From Rhynochetos jubatus (lineage: Eukaryota > Chordata > Aves > Eurypygiformes > Rhynochetidae): a stretch of DNA of 64,000 nucleotides. Under the pieces are notes generated by a model that saw only the letters and a list, made by a program, of their open reading frames with translations, was not told where the DNA came from and searched no databases. Every line of letters begins with the position of its first letter. Within the stretch, counting starts at the first letter, position 1. The stretch lies in contig CM050664.1 in assembly GCA_027574665.1 (NCBI GenBank), positions 19,184,774 to 19,248,773 of the forward strand, given 5' to 3'. This document shows positions 1 through 9,880 of this stretch, one piece after another. The position numbers were made by a program, and so were the translations under genes.

Positions 1-2241
1 AATAATTATGGACAGGTTTTTATTTTGAATGTCCCATAGCTCACTTCCTCAGTTTACCAGTGTCTTGCCCAGGGGTGATGGAGCTGGCAGGATGAGCTCC
101 CAGGAGCTGCAGAACCTCAACAGCTTGAGCTTACAAAGCTGTCAGGGTGCAGCTCCAACACAGGCTGCCAAGCAGGCAACCACAGCGGTGCAGACCTCAG
201 CAGAACACACCAGAAAGCAACTCATTCCCCTGCCTACAGCATTTCCAAATCTAAGGTCCTTTTCTTAATTGAAGCAAAGTCAAATCTCAAATAATCCTAA
301 ATCTGCTATGAAAGTTGCAGTTCTCCACCCAGTCTTACTGGTGTCCAGTCAGACAGTCTCAACCCCCATCCTATGTCCTATGTGCCTAATTAAAATGAAT
401 TCATGCAGCATTAAAAAGGTATTTAAAAATAAGGAGTCATCTTTTTCTGCATTTAGGAGAATATTAATGAGGAACTACTTGAAAACTAATTGAAAAACAA
501 GAACAAAATTCATCCTTATGTTGGAAACATGGTTTGATTTGTATCATTTTTTACATAGTCTTTCTCCGTGCTATCACTCCTATTTGGTATGCCTCTCAGC
601 TTAAAATAATTACTGTTGGAAGACAGAAAAGGCTTAACTACCTCTGCTCCTCAAGTCACCTCCTACAGCTGAAAGGATAAAAGAAAATAATTCTGAAGAT
701 ACTTTAATGCCTTCCAGAAAACCTACTGCCCTGCTCTGGCTAAGCAGCCAGTTGTAATGGAAAGGGTCGGCAGCTGTCGGAGCTCCTCACCTGTTGCTCT
801 GACAACTGTAAAACACGGGGAATGGGGAGGAATTGCAGGAGTAGGGCCTCAAAACACTCACATCCCTGAATCTGGAGTTTTACCTTGTCTGAGGTGAGTT
901 GCTATGCAGTCTGACTGGACACTCGAAACATTAGTGAAGGATTTGCTGAGCTGCAGACAAGCAGGAAGGTAGGTACTCAGCCGGTTCTGTAGCCATGGAC
1001 CCCAAAACAGACAGGATTTAAGTCCAGGCAAACACTTTTTCAGTAATTGTTTTGGTAAATTAAGGCCTGAGGGACCCTACATCTGCTTAGGAGCCTATAA
1101 AAGGCTGCAGTCAGCTGGGGGCAAACATGTATGTAGCCAGTCCTAGCCTAAAGACCCGTTAGGATCAAGCGCTTTCCCAAAGTCTGTTGTGATCTAGTGA
1201 AATCTGCCATCACAGTGCCTGACCCAGCACTATTTTTAACTTTACGTGAATTTGGCAAGGTATTTCATTCATGTGTTTAAAGCTAAGTATGAACCTGTTT
1301 CTTTAAAGCCACTTAGATGCTTAGAGATTAACATGGATCAAGTATCCTGACGAATGTAAAACATGATAGCTTGACATGTGAAACAAAGGTGACATCCAGA
1401 CAAACTTCCCTTCTCATTCCATCACTGCACTCTATTTCGGTTAGTTTTTACTTTGAGACCGGGGAAGCTACTCATGTTTGTAGACACACAAAGTAACCAG
1501 GGAACTCAGCACCACACTAACATGCTCTGCACAAGCTCCTAAGAGCATGGCTTCACTCATCACCGATCTTACTTCTTAGAAAAAAGCTCTTTTTCTCTTT
1601 CTGCCCCTTCATCCTCCACTCTCCCCTAAACCTCCTGCGTTTAGGAAAGCTTGCCTGAAGGGTCTTAAAAATTCACCCAGATTTTCCTTTCAAAGGAAAC
1701 TGTCACCTCTCATAACACTGCTTGCGACTGTCTACAGCAATCCCAGAGGTCTGACCTGAGCTGATTTTCATTCAGCTCCATCTGGTACCCATATCAGAGG
1801 AGAGGCGGGAGCAGAGGCTGCCCAATCCTACTCAGAACCTGTCACACAGCACTGGTACCAGCTGCTCCTACCACCGAGTTGCTATCAGTACCTCGGTAGC
1901 TCAGGTACGTTCCCACGTGCTTGAGCAACATTTCTGAGCACCAAGCAGACACTGCCCGACTGCTCTGAAAGCTTGCAAAGGTACAGAAATATGTCTTACT
2001 AGTCTTTATCAAACTGCTTAGTTAATGTATTTTTTGATAGTTTTTCCTCTGTAGGATTTTCCTTCCGATCCATAACCTCTCCCCAGCTTTTCTTAAAGGA
2101 ATGAGTTATACTTAGCATAATCACCTGTACTTATAAGACTGAATTTCACTGTTTTGACCAGGCTCTGGTAGCAATTACTGATTTCTTGTTGTGACAAAAT
2201 GTAAATACTGGGAGAAAATACCGTTGCACAAGAAAAGCCTG

Positions 2242-2281
2242 ATTCTCAAATTTATTCTCAAATTTATTCTCAAATATTCTC
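2242..2281. repeat. Short 12-bp tandem repeat
   Basis: The unit ATTCTCAAATTT is repeated about three times, with a decayed last copy. It is an ordinary short tandem repeat in the PRKAR1B intron with no evident function. Confidence 0.7.
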
Positions 2282-3982
2282 GGGTCTGAAACTCTTTATG
2301 ATAAATAAATAAACTGTATTTTACTAACAGTCATTGAATTTGTAGTTTACTACACACTTTCTTTCCAGTGCTAGTTTACAGCAAACGTGTCTCACAAATG
2401 CCTTTATTTGTCTGACCAGGGCTATGTGCAATACTGTCTGATATCACCAGGTGGAGCTATGCAGATAATCTCATTTTGATGCAGTTAATTAGACAGCAGA
2501 GTCCAGGTTTTTTGAAAACTCTCTTTTTGGATGGTACCATAAGACATGCCGCATCAGCCTGGGTCCATAAAACCACTGCCAATCCAGAGCAATCCAACTG
2601 TGTGCAAGACAGTATTTCTTGTGTGTGCACAGGGCAACAGAAGGGACCAGCAGAGCGCTCAGGTTCAGAAGATACCAGCGAAGACCAACTGGCTCAGCTA
2701 GCAAAGCCTCTGCTCTGAAATACACTGCATGCAAAATGGCTTCAGCAAAGCATCTGGTTAACGCCTAAACATACCCTGCAAGTTCCTGCTGTTCCCCTTC
2801 TTTTGTGCCATTTTCTGCATTAGTACTACTCTTTGTTGTATTTTTGTTCTGCTGAACAAAGTCCAGTTTAGCCTGGCAAGACAACTACACCTTTAATCAT
2901 ATAATCTCAGCACTAACCAGCCTGACACTAATGAAAGTTTTGCAGTCTCAGTATAGCTGAAAACTACACTACAGCTGTAACTTCTCAGTAATTAACTTTC
3001 TTTACATAAGGTAAGAACCAGAGATAAAAGATGGGTTCCCTGGTTTTTTCTGCTATGCCTTCCTTAGTCCTCAAGTAAACAGGACTTAATTACAGCTGTT
3101 AAAATAAGGCCACAGTTTCTCAGCTAGCATCTATTCCCCTGCTCTAAAAAAGCCAATTACTCCCCCTAAGGGAAAGGTTTTCCTCACCCCATCCACCAAC
3201 AAGTTCTCTACAGTCACAGGGACATGTAAAACAAATTATTCAAAAGAAAACATTACATACTTTTTAAAATTTCACACATTTAAAACCGTTTTCAACTCTT
3301 TTCTGTGCTCAATGGAATGTTAAGAGATTTTTACAAAGTAACTGTTAACATGATCAGAATAGATGTCATCTTGAAGTTGGTAGGTCACAGCATATAAAAA
3401 CTGACTTGCAAACTTCAGAGTACAGAAATTCAGGCTGATTCCCAGCAATTACTGGCACCTTAAGACAAGCAGGTCCTGCCAATATTAAGTGAACAGAAGA
3501 ATATCTATTAAAGTTTTCCTACAATTATTTTAAGAGTTATGGTTTTTAATATTGTACTTGATATAAATAAGCTGGAAACTTAAAAAGGCATCAGATGTTT
3601 CTCTCTAACACTGGCACTTCTCCAGCTGAAAAGGACTGCAGAATCAAACATCAAACCTCAATCTCCAGTACTTTATTCGTAAGTATTTACTCATGTTCTC
3701 ACTTTACAGCCCTCTCAGGCCGTGTCTATAATGTGAAATAAAAAATGGCCCAGCCATGGACCTGACTAGCACAAGACAGTCCACATCCCTCAACTATTAG
3801 CTCATTCCCTGGCTCTGTTCTGAGCTGCTCGTAGTGACTGCTGCCAAAACAAACCCGTCCCTAGACGTGTCAGACCTAAGAATTATATTTGGGACCAGTT
3901 TGTGTCGTGGGGTCAGGGGTTAGTCCCTGGCCCTTTTTTATTCAGCAGTACTGATGCAAGCTGAAGGCAATGGACCTAACCC

Positions 3983-3990
3983 TGACGTCA
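3983..3990. promoter_or_regulatory. Consensus cAMP response element (CRE)
   Basis: The palindrome TGACGTCA is the full CREB/ATF consensus and continues as TGACGTCATC. It lies in the intron after the first coding exon of PRKAR1B, a gene whose product restrains PKA, the kinase that activates CREB. Feedback control is an inference from this placement. A single 8-mer can also occur by chance in several kilobases. Confidence 0.35.
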
Positions 3991-6393
3991 TCAGAAGTAA
4001 GGTGAAAAGCATTTATGGTCTGGTCTGATCTTGCATATGATGATAAATCTTGCTTTTCTGTGTTGATTTTACAAGATGTAATTAAAAATTTGCAAAATTA
4101 AATAAACTCTTTTTTGTCTTCATCTCTGAGACAGCTCCAGTACATGGATGTGCATCAAGCTCTACACATTTTCCATAAGCTTCTTATTTAATCACTTGAA
4201 AAATATCCCACACTGCATCTCCAAACTGCCCACATGAATTTTTGACAGATACACTGTTATTCTACTGCTCTCTTCAGTGGAATATGTTGTCTTTTTCTGA
4301 TGAGTTTCGAAAATAACCCCAAAATACCACACTTTGGTGGAAAACTGCATGACTTTGTTTAGCAAATCGTGCTTAAACCCCAAGATTTTCACTCCTCTCC
4401 CTACACAAGACCAAAATTAAAGCAGCTAATAGCTAACATGCCGTATCAGTGTATTGCTCATTGACATACAAAAACCTGTAACAGGCAATTGCTAAATTCA
4501 CAATTAAATTAAGATTCTTCGGAGTACCTCTATATGACAAGTGTCTTCTAAAAACAAGTTAAAACTTATTGAAATTATTTCTGTAACTACAAGCCTTCCT
4601 TCAACTGTTATTATGCAACTGACCAAGTCAAAATATTATTCTACAGCAGAAAATCCTCCACAGTGCAATTTATCTCAAGGAAGTCCTCAACGCTGTCTGG
4701 GAAAACTGCCGAAGGAACAAAAATTACAGTGCTGGAAAAGGCTCCAGAAGCATCCTAAAGCCTTCAAACTCTGCAGGCTTAGCTCTCAGGCTGCTATACA
4801 GTCAGTGGCAAGACTGCTTCCTTCAGTGCTAAGCATGATATTCACCAAATGTCATGCCTTGGACTAAATCATCTCCTTTCATTTTGAGAAAGTGATCTCC
4901 ATCGGCTCCTCAGTTTGCATCCTGCTACTGAATTCTGGTATCTGCTGTTCTTTGGGAAATAACAGATGACATGAAAGAATTTGTAGTTTCTCAAGGGTAG
5001 GACGGGCCTTCCTGTGTCAATTCTGTGTACTGTGTTTAGATCAGTAAAGCCAAAGTCCACCACTACATCTACTCAAATAATCCCACTAGCTATGGAGAAT
5101 ATTCTAAAATACTACAGCACATTGTAACATTTTTTGCAAAAATGGTGTTTATCCTCCTAGACAGGGTATCAGGAATTACACACATTAAGATGGGCAACAA
5201 TTCATAACACAATAAAGGAAATTAATCAAATTTCACTCTCCTGAAATGGGTCCCAGGTCTCAGAAGTTTTGTATATGCAGAACAAAGAGATATTTGTTTA
5301 GTAATAAGCATTACAACTAAAAAATATCTTGACCTTCCTAGCCCTTCCTGATGTTCCAGGCATTCTTAATGAGCTTCCACCAAAATGCTATGTTTGCATT
5401 TTTTAAAGCTACACAAATTTGGCATACAAAAATGTACCTGAAAAAGGAACAATGAGATGTATAAAATGTTTGTATCACCTGTAATCTATCAGCTCTACTT
5501 ATTATTTACTAGGTATTATTGTTCTCTCTCTGTCCTTAAAATATTCTGTCTCTAGAAGGAAAAAACTATATGAAACTTATATCTTAAGCCTATAAATTTC
5601 AGACGTTTTCTTCAAAAAAAGTGAATAATCCTCTTTTTTTAAGTATGTGAACAAGGTCTCTGGTAGACTGAGGAGTTGTATAACCAAGAACTTGCAGCCC
5701 TGTGGTCCCATTCATTTCTGGATAAAAGCCATCCCCAGAGTAAAGTTGTGCTCACACAATATGTTCTTCCTGCAAAAGACACTCATAGGCTTCAGTAAGG
5801 ATTTGTTTGAGAATGTTTTAAGATGTTGCCCCCTCTACGCTGCTTTTGAAGACAGTCACAGTAAGTCTCTCTGAACGTATCTCTTGTTGGAGGATCCTGG
5901 ATAAGCAATGCAGTCAGGTTAGAGCACTAAAATTAAATGGCAAACTGATGGTTTTCACAGCTTGCCAGTTTCCTGATTTTGTTCAGTTTTAGGGGAAGGG
6001 AAAACCACATCACCTGACACTGGAATAAACAGGGAACATCATTTTTTGGTCCCGCCGGCAGGTTCCTTCCTCCCACAGGTGAGAGAGAGGTCAGGATACC
6101 ATGTATCGTAACACAAAGTGTGCTCATAATTCTTTGGGTCATTTTTAACAAGTGCAGTTTGATAAGATAATATAATCTTGGTCTTATGCACAAAGAATTC
6201 TATACAATAGCCAATATTAGAGTAGACATCAGCAAATAAAGGGTTGGGGTTTTTCTTCTAACAGTCTATTTTTAACAGCAGCCTGATAATTTCAAATTTA
6301 AAAGGAAAAAATGTACCAAAATATTTGAAACATTTTAAACAATCTTTTTCGATTTAAAAATCGAAAATTATAAGTCACCTGAAAATCACTGAC

Positions 6394-6570
6394 CTTTTCT
6401 AATTTTTCAAAGTGTTCTCTGAGGAACTTCATGGGTCGGTCTGGCTTTGCTATGCAAAGGTTTACAATGCACTCTTTCAAAATCTGCTGGATGTTGTGCT
6501 TCTGAACATAGAGTTCACATCCCTTCAGGCTCTCATCTTCTTCCACATTGCAGGAAGAAGCAGCAGCCAT
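6394..6570 (-). CDS. PRKAR1B: PRKAR1B first coding exon: PKA type I-beta regulatory subunit, residues 1-59
   Basis: This exon encodes the N-terminal dimerization/docking domain of a type I regulatory subunit of cAMP-dependent protein kinase. The domain makes the subunit dimer and binds A-kinase anchoring proteins in the cytosol. The start ATG is at 6570 and 59 codons follow, containing [12 protein letters not shown] and [13 protein letters not shown]. These motifs match the beta paralogue better than alpha, which has FLREYFERLEK. The exon ends in AAG followed by the donor GTCAGT in phase 0, the same residue boundary as in mammals. The cAMP-binding domains and the inhibitor segment lie outside the window. 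DNAAF5 is the divergent neighbour, as in human. Confidence 0.95.
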
Positions 6571-6577
6571 CTTCAGG
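6571..6577 (-). other. PRKAR1B: PRKAR1B 5' UTR part of exon 2 with splice acceptor
   Basis: On the minus strand a pyrimidine-rich run followed by TTTACAAG comes just before CCTGAAG and the start ATG. This gives a short noncoding lead of 7 nt after the acceptor AG. A second AG directly before the ATG is possible. Confidence 0.55.
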
Positions 6578-7448
6578 CTTGTAAACAGAAAACAGACCTA
6601 GGTAAGAAAATGGTGCAACAAAGAGATGAGACAGTCGCCAAATCCTTTGTCAGAGATATCTGGAGGAGCAAAGGTATTGTAAGATTGCCTGTTGCCTATT
6701 CAAGTGCTATCAATTCTGAACGTTTTATTGTCCTGGGGTTGTGCATAGAAATGCTGAACTGTGTCATCTCTGTACGAACAACACACAAAAATAGCATTTC
6801 AACTCCTAGACAGCAGTCAACCTGTGCAAGTAACAGTGCAATTAATCATACAAGGCCATGAGTTTCAAGGGCAGCTATTAAGTGATGGCATAAAGCCTTG
6901 CTTTCCTATTCCCTTGGGGAATCCCTCCCCATCACCAGAATCTCAGTTTTCTGCATCAGAAGGATTTCTGGTAAATTTTGGCATCTTCCCCTTTCACAGT
7001 CAACGACCTTTCCCGGTCCCGGGGCAGATGGGGAGAAGCGGGCAGAGCCGCCCAAAGGGAAGTTTGGTAATTGCGAGATAAACAACCCCAAAACCCTCTT
7101 TATGTCCCCCAGCGAGTATCTGACCGCCCCATTACCAACCAAAACCGCGAGGGCAGCTTCCACTTCGGCCTCCCAGCCGGCCCTGCCCGGGACGCCGGAA
7201 CCCCGGGGGCGGCAGGGGCCGAGCGGGTCGGCGGGGAGCGGGCTCCGGGACAGGCCCCGGGAGACGGGAGATCGCCGAGCAGGCGTCCCCGGGCCCGGGC
7301 GGGCATACCCCGGCGCCCGAGGCAGCGCATCCCCCGGGCCCGGGCTGGCGGATCGGCCCTTTGCTGCCCGGTTGGGCTCGGCCAGCGCCGCTGGGCAACG
7401 CCGGGGGGAGCGCGGGGCCGCCGGGGGACGGAGAGGGCCAGTAAATAC
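6578..7448 (-). other. PRKAR1B: PRKAR1B intron 1 (short, runs into CpG island)
   Basis: This is the inferred intron between the noncoding first exon, with its donor at 7448, and the first coding exon. The half near 7100-7448 is very GC- and CpG-rich and belongs to the promoter island. The half near 6600-7000 is ordinary sequence. Long open frames on both strands here reflect base composition, not coding. Confidence 0.5.
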
Positions 7449-7760
7449 CTGGGTGGCTGGAGCCGGCTGAGCGGCGGCGGCTCCTCTCTCCTTCCCCGGT
7501 GGTGGAGGCGGAGGAAGGGGCTCCCCTGCCGGTATCCGCACTGCGGCCGACGCCGCCGCCACCGCCGCCGCCGCCTCCTCCCCTCGCTGCCTGCCCGCCC
7601 GCCCGGGGCCGCGGGGCGCCGCGGGGACCCTCCTCCCCGCACCCCGCCGCTCCCGCACAAAGGCTCCGGCCCCCGCCGCCGCTCGCCCGCAGGAAGTCCC
7701 GCCGCCGTCACTCATCCGCGGGCGCGGCCTTCCCGCCGCCTCCGCGGGAGAGGCGGCACG
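7130..7760. promoter_or_regulatory. CpG island, PRKAR1B promoter
   Basis: This dense GC- and CpG-rich block includes CCG/GCC triplet runs around 7545-7580. It covers the inferred first exon of PRKAR1B on the minus strand and is the obvious promoter of that gene. The long overlapping ORFs in all frames come from GC-rich sequence with few stop codons. Confidence 0.8.
7449..7560 (-). other. PRKAR1B: Candidate PRKAR1B noncoding exon 1
   Basis: On the minus strand the sequence CCACCCAG is followed by GTATTTAC, a good splice donor whose last exonic base is 7449. It sits inside the CpG island upstream of the coding exon, where mammalian PRKAR1B also has a noncoding first exon. The transcription start cannot be read from sequence, so the upstream limit given is only a guess. 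Confidence 0.4.
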
Positions 7761-7765
7761 GACCG

Positions 7766-7805
7766 ACCCGACCCGACCCGACCCGACCCGACCCGACCCG
7801 ACCCG
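7766..7805. repeat. (ACCCG)8 pentanucleotide microsatellite
   Basis: Eight perfect ACCCG units stand at the upstream edge of the PRKAR1B island. On the minus strand this reads as eight GGG tracts separated by two-base loops, which fits the pattern for a G-quadruplex. Copy number at such perfect arrays is usually variable between individuals. Confidence 0.95.
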
Positions 7806-7862
7806 CACGGCCTGGCTGCCCGCACCGCCACGCTGAGGACGGGCTGACCAGGGAGGACAGGC

Positions 7863-8290
7863 CTGGCCACTAAGTACGGGCTGGCCAACACTATCAACAG
7901 CCTGGCCATGAAGGACAGCGGCCTAGTCACAAAAGGACAGGCTGGCCATGAAAGGTGGCCTGGCCAGGAGGGATGGGCATGGCCACGAAGAATGGGCTGG
8001 CCGTGAAGGGCAATAATCTGGCCATGAAACGTGGCCTGGCCAGGAAGAACGGGCTGGCCACAAAGGATGGCATGGCCACAGATGACAGCCTGGCCGTGAG
8101 GGATGATGGCTTGAACATGAAGGACAGGTTGGCCACAAAGAACAACAGCCTGGCCACAAAGGATGGACCGGCCATGAAGAACAGTAGCCTGGCCACGAAG
8201 GATGGGCTGGCCATGAAACACAGCCTAGCCCAGCAGAACAGGCTGGCCATGAAGGATGATGGCCTGGCCACGAAGGACAGGCTGGTGAGT
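7863..8290. repeat. Minisatellite with 18/21-nt units, about 23 copies
   Basis: The anchor CTGGCC, with variants CTAGTC, ATGGCC and TTGAAC, recurs at 7863, 7881, 7902, 7923, 7942, 7960, 7979, 7997, 8018, 8036, 8054, 8072, 8090, 8111, 8129, 8150, 8168, 8189, 8207, 8225, 8243, 8264 and 8282. Spacings are 18 or 21 nt except for two of 19 nt near the left end. From 7979 onward every spacing is a multiple of three, so one plus-strand frame and two minus-strand frames stay open. A typical unit reads CTGGCCATGAAGGACAG. The array lies between the divergent PRKAR1B and DNAAF5 promoters. Confidence 0.93.
7973..8284 (+). other. Repeat-encoded open frame ending at a splice-donor consensus
   Basis: Starting from ATG at 7973, the plus strand encodes a six- or seven-residue repeat such as GLAMKD and SLATKD, rich in Lys, Asp, Asn and Ala. 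The array ends with CTG followed directly by GTGAGT, a strong donor whose last exonic base would be 8284 in phase 0. Without splicing the frame stays open to 8554. I recognise no family. Splicing to DNAAF5 exon 2 would not be in frame. It may be an untranslated or lineage-specific exon, or chance. Confidence 0.2.
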
Positions 8291-8949
8291 TGGGGCAGGA
8301 GCTCAGTGGCATATCAAGCACCAGGCCTGTTGCCTCCCACAGTTCAGGAAGGGCAGCACACCAGCTCGATCACTCGATCATACCAGCCATCGTACCCAGG
8401 AGTGTCTCCCTGCAAGGCTGGTGAGGAGTGTGGTCACAGCTGGGACTCAGCCACAGGCCAGCCCATGCTGTCAGGAATACTCTGGTGCATGTTAATATTT
8501 CCCCTGTTCCCGTGGAATTCACACTCATGGTTTATGAGAATAAAGGGTGGATAAGGACTCCAAAGGTTCACATTCAAGCTAGGAGCAGCATAACAAAAAC
8601 TCTTTGTTGGTAAACACAAGGCTATTTTAAAAGAATAATTTAAATTAGTTCTGTAGTTTATTGCACTTTTAAAAAAGGTATGATCAGTCGTGAGAAAGAC
8701 CCTGACAACCCTTTTGGTTTGACGTGTGTTGATTGCACCATCACAGCACACAAAACCCTGTTGTACAAACGCAGGTAAGCGCAATGTGAACACAACATAC
8801 GTACACATGAACTAATATAAATCAACCCTCCAAATTACACAATGCTGTTACGGAAACCGGCGACTCGCTGCCACTGCAGTACTGAGCCCTCCAGGGAAGA
8901 AACAGAAGGGAAAAGGGATGTAAGCAACAGGTTACACGGGATAGTCTCC
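8291..8949. other. Intergenic spacer between PRKAR1B and DNAAF5 promoters
   Basis: This is unique sequence between the minisatellite and the DNAAF5 CpG island. I see no recognisable gene, RNA or mobile element. Confidence 0.6.
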
Positions 8950-9239
8950 GCACCACCACGGGTGTGCAGCGCGGTGGAGGTGCGGCACGGAGGCTCCGGC
9001 CTGGCCGCTTTGCCTTTCCCCTCAGCCCACGGCCACCTACGGCCACCCGTGGGTTCCTCTCAGAGAGAAACGGGACCCGTGGGTCGCTCTCCCGCTGGTA
9101 GCCATCATACCTGCCGGAACTACGGCCCTGCCTCCTCGGGGCTTTGCTGCGGGGCCTGGGACGTCCCCTCAGAGCGGCGGGGACACAGCGAGCGCGGGGC
9201 CACCGCCTCCCGCGCTGTCAGGGCCTGCCACACGCCGGG

Positions 9240-9244
9240 CCAAT
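9240..9244 (+). promoter_or_regulatory. CCAAT box
   Basis: The sequence GGGCCAATAG contains a CCAAT motif in sense orientation about 105 bp upstream of the DNAAF5 ATG. This is a usual place for an NF-Y site in a TATA-less promoter. Confidence 0.45.
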
Positions 9245-9304
9245 AGTGTTCGGCACAATTACGCCTCGCCGTAAAGTGCTCGCCCGCCGTCGTAAAAGCC
9301 TCGC

Positions 9305-9318
9305 GCGTCCTTAGCAAC
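9305..9318 (+). promoter_or_regulatory. X-box-like (RFX) motif
   Basis: GCGTCCTTAGCAAC resembles the RFX X-box (GTNRCC, 0-3 bases, RGYAAC). The right half AGCAAC is perfect and the left half has two mismatches. It lies about 31 bp upstream of the start codon of a motile-cilia gene, and cilia genes are commonly under RFX/FOXJ1 control. Direct RFX use here is an inference. Confidence 0.4.
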
Positions 9319-9348
9319 TCTGCCGCACTTTCGTAGCGACGGCGGAGC

Positions 9349-9880
9349 ATGGCGGCGGCTGGGGCGGCCGAGGTGGCGCAGGCCTTGAGCCGGCCTCTGA
9401 GCTGCCTGCAGGAGCCCGACTGCGGCCGGGCGGCGCGGCTGCGGGCGCTGGAAACCATCCGGGCCGAGGTGCAGGAGCGGCCGCTCTCGGGGGCAGTGGT
9501 GCAGGAGGTTTTCGGAGCGCAGCTGGTGCGGCCGCTGGCACGCTGCCTGGCCGGGGACGCAGCGGAGCGGTGCCGGGAACTCGCCCTCCAGCTCATCTGT
9601 CACGGGCTCAGCCACGGCGACCGGCCTGGCGACCTGCTGCCCGTCCTTCTACCGGCCCTTGTCCAGCGCCTCTGCCCGCCGCAGGGCTCTGAGCCCAGCG
9701 AGGAGCTGCGCCTCGGCCTCGTCCAGCTCCTGAGCCTTGTGCTGCGGCGCTGCGGGGCCTCCGCGGCCCCCTACCTCACCGATGTTATCCGCATCCTCCA
9801 GGCCACCCTCCTCGACCGGTATGCCGAGGTCAGGCGTGAAAGTTGCAGGTGCGCCATGGCCTGCGCCCAGGCCATGCCAG
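9349..9880 (+). CDS. DNAAF5: DNAAF5 exon 1 (residues 1-177)
   Basis: The ATG at 9349 is in a fair context (GAGCATGG) within the CpG island. It encodes Ala/Leu/Arg-rich helices ([28 protein letters not shown]) and ends in [16 protein letters not shown], matching the human end of exon 1. The donor is CCAG|GTGGGG and leaves one base over (phase 1). Confidence 0.95.

Larger units (their letters stand above)
1..6393 (-). other. PRKAR1B: PRKAR1B intron after first coding exon (partial)
   Basis: This stretch lies downstream, in the minus-strand sense, of the PRKAR1B first coding exon and is read as its following intron, which continues out of the window. I looked for the next PRKAR1B exon (linker and pseudosubstrate region) on the minus strand and did not find it. 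Open frames here are short and unlike any family I know. Visible local features are a 12-bp tandem repeat near 2242, a perfect CRE near 3983 and a TATA-like motif at 1096. No CR1 copy was recognised. Confidence 0.75.
8950..9880. promoter_or_regulatory. CpG island, DNAAF5 promoter and exon 1
   Basis: A CpG-rich block begins around 8950 and extends through DNAAF5 exon 1. It contains a CCAAT box and an X-box-like motif just upstream of the start codon. There is no TATA box at the expected place, which is usual for a CpG-island promoter. Confidence 0.8.

Noticed and set aside
1096-1103. TATAAAAG, a good TATA-box match in the PRKAR1B intron
   Set aside because: There is no CpG island, conserved exon or initiator context beside it. 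A single TATA match is expected by chance in AT-rich introns.
6906-7873. Several long overlapping open frames on both strands (up to 300 codons)
   Set aside because: They lie in the PRKAR1B CpG island, where stop codons are rare. Translations are Arg/Pro/Gly/Ala-rich with no recognisable domain, and the frames overlap each other in all directions.
9120-9615. Minus-strand frames opposite DNAAF5 exon 1
   Set aside because: They are shadows of the GC-rich plus-strand coding exon. The plus frame matches DNAAF5 and the antisense frames match nothing.
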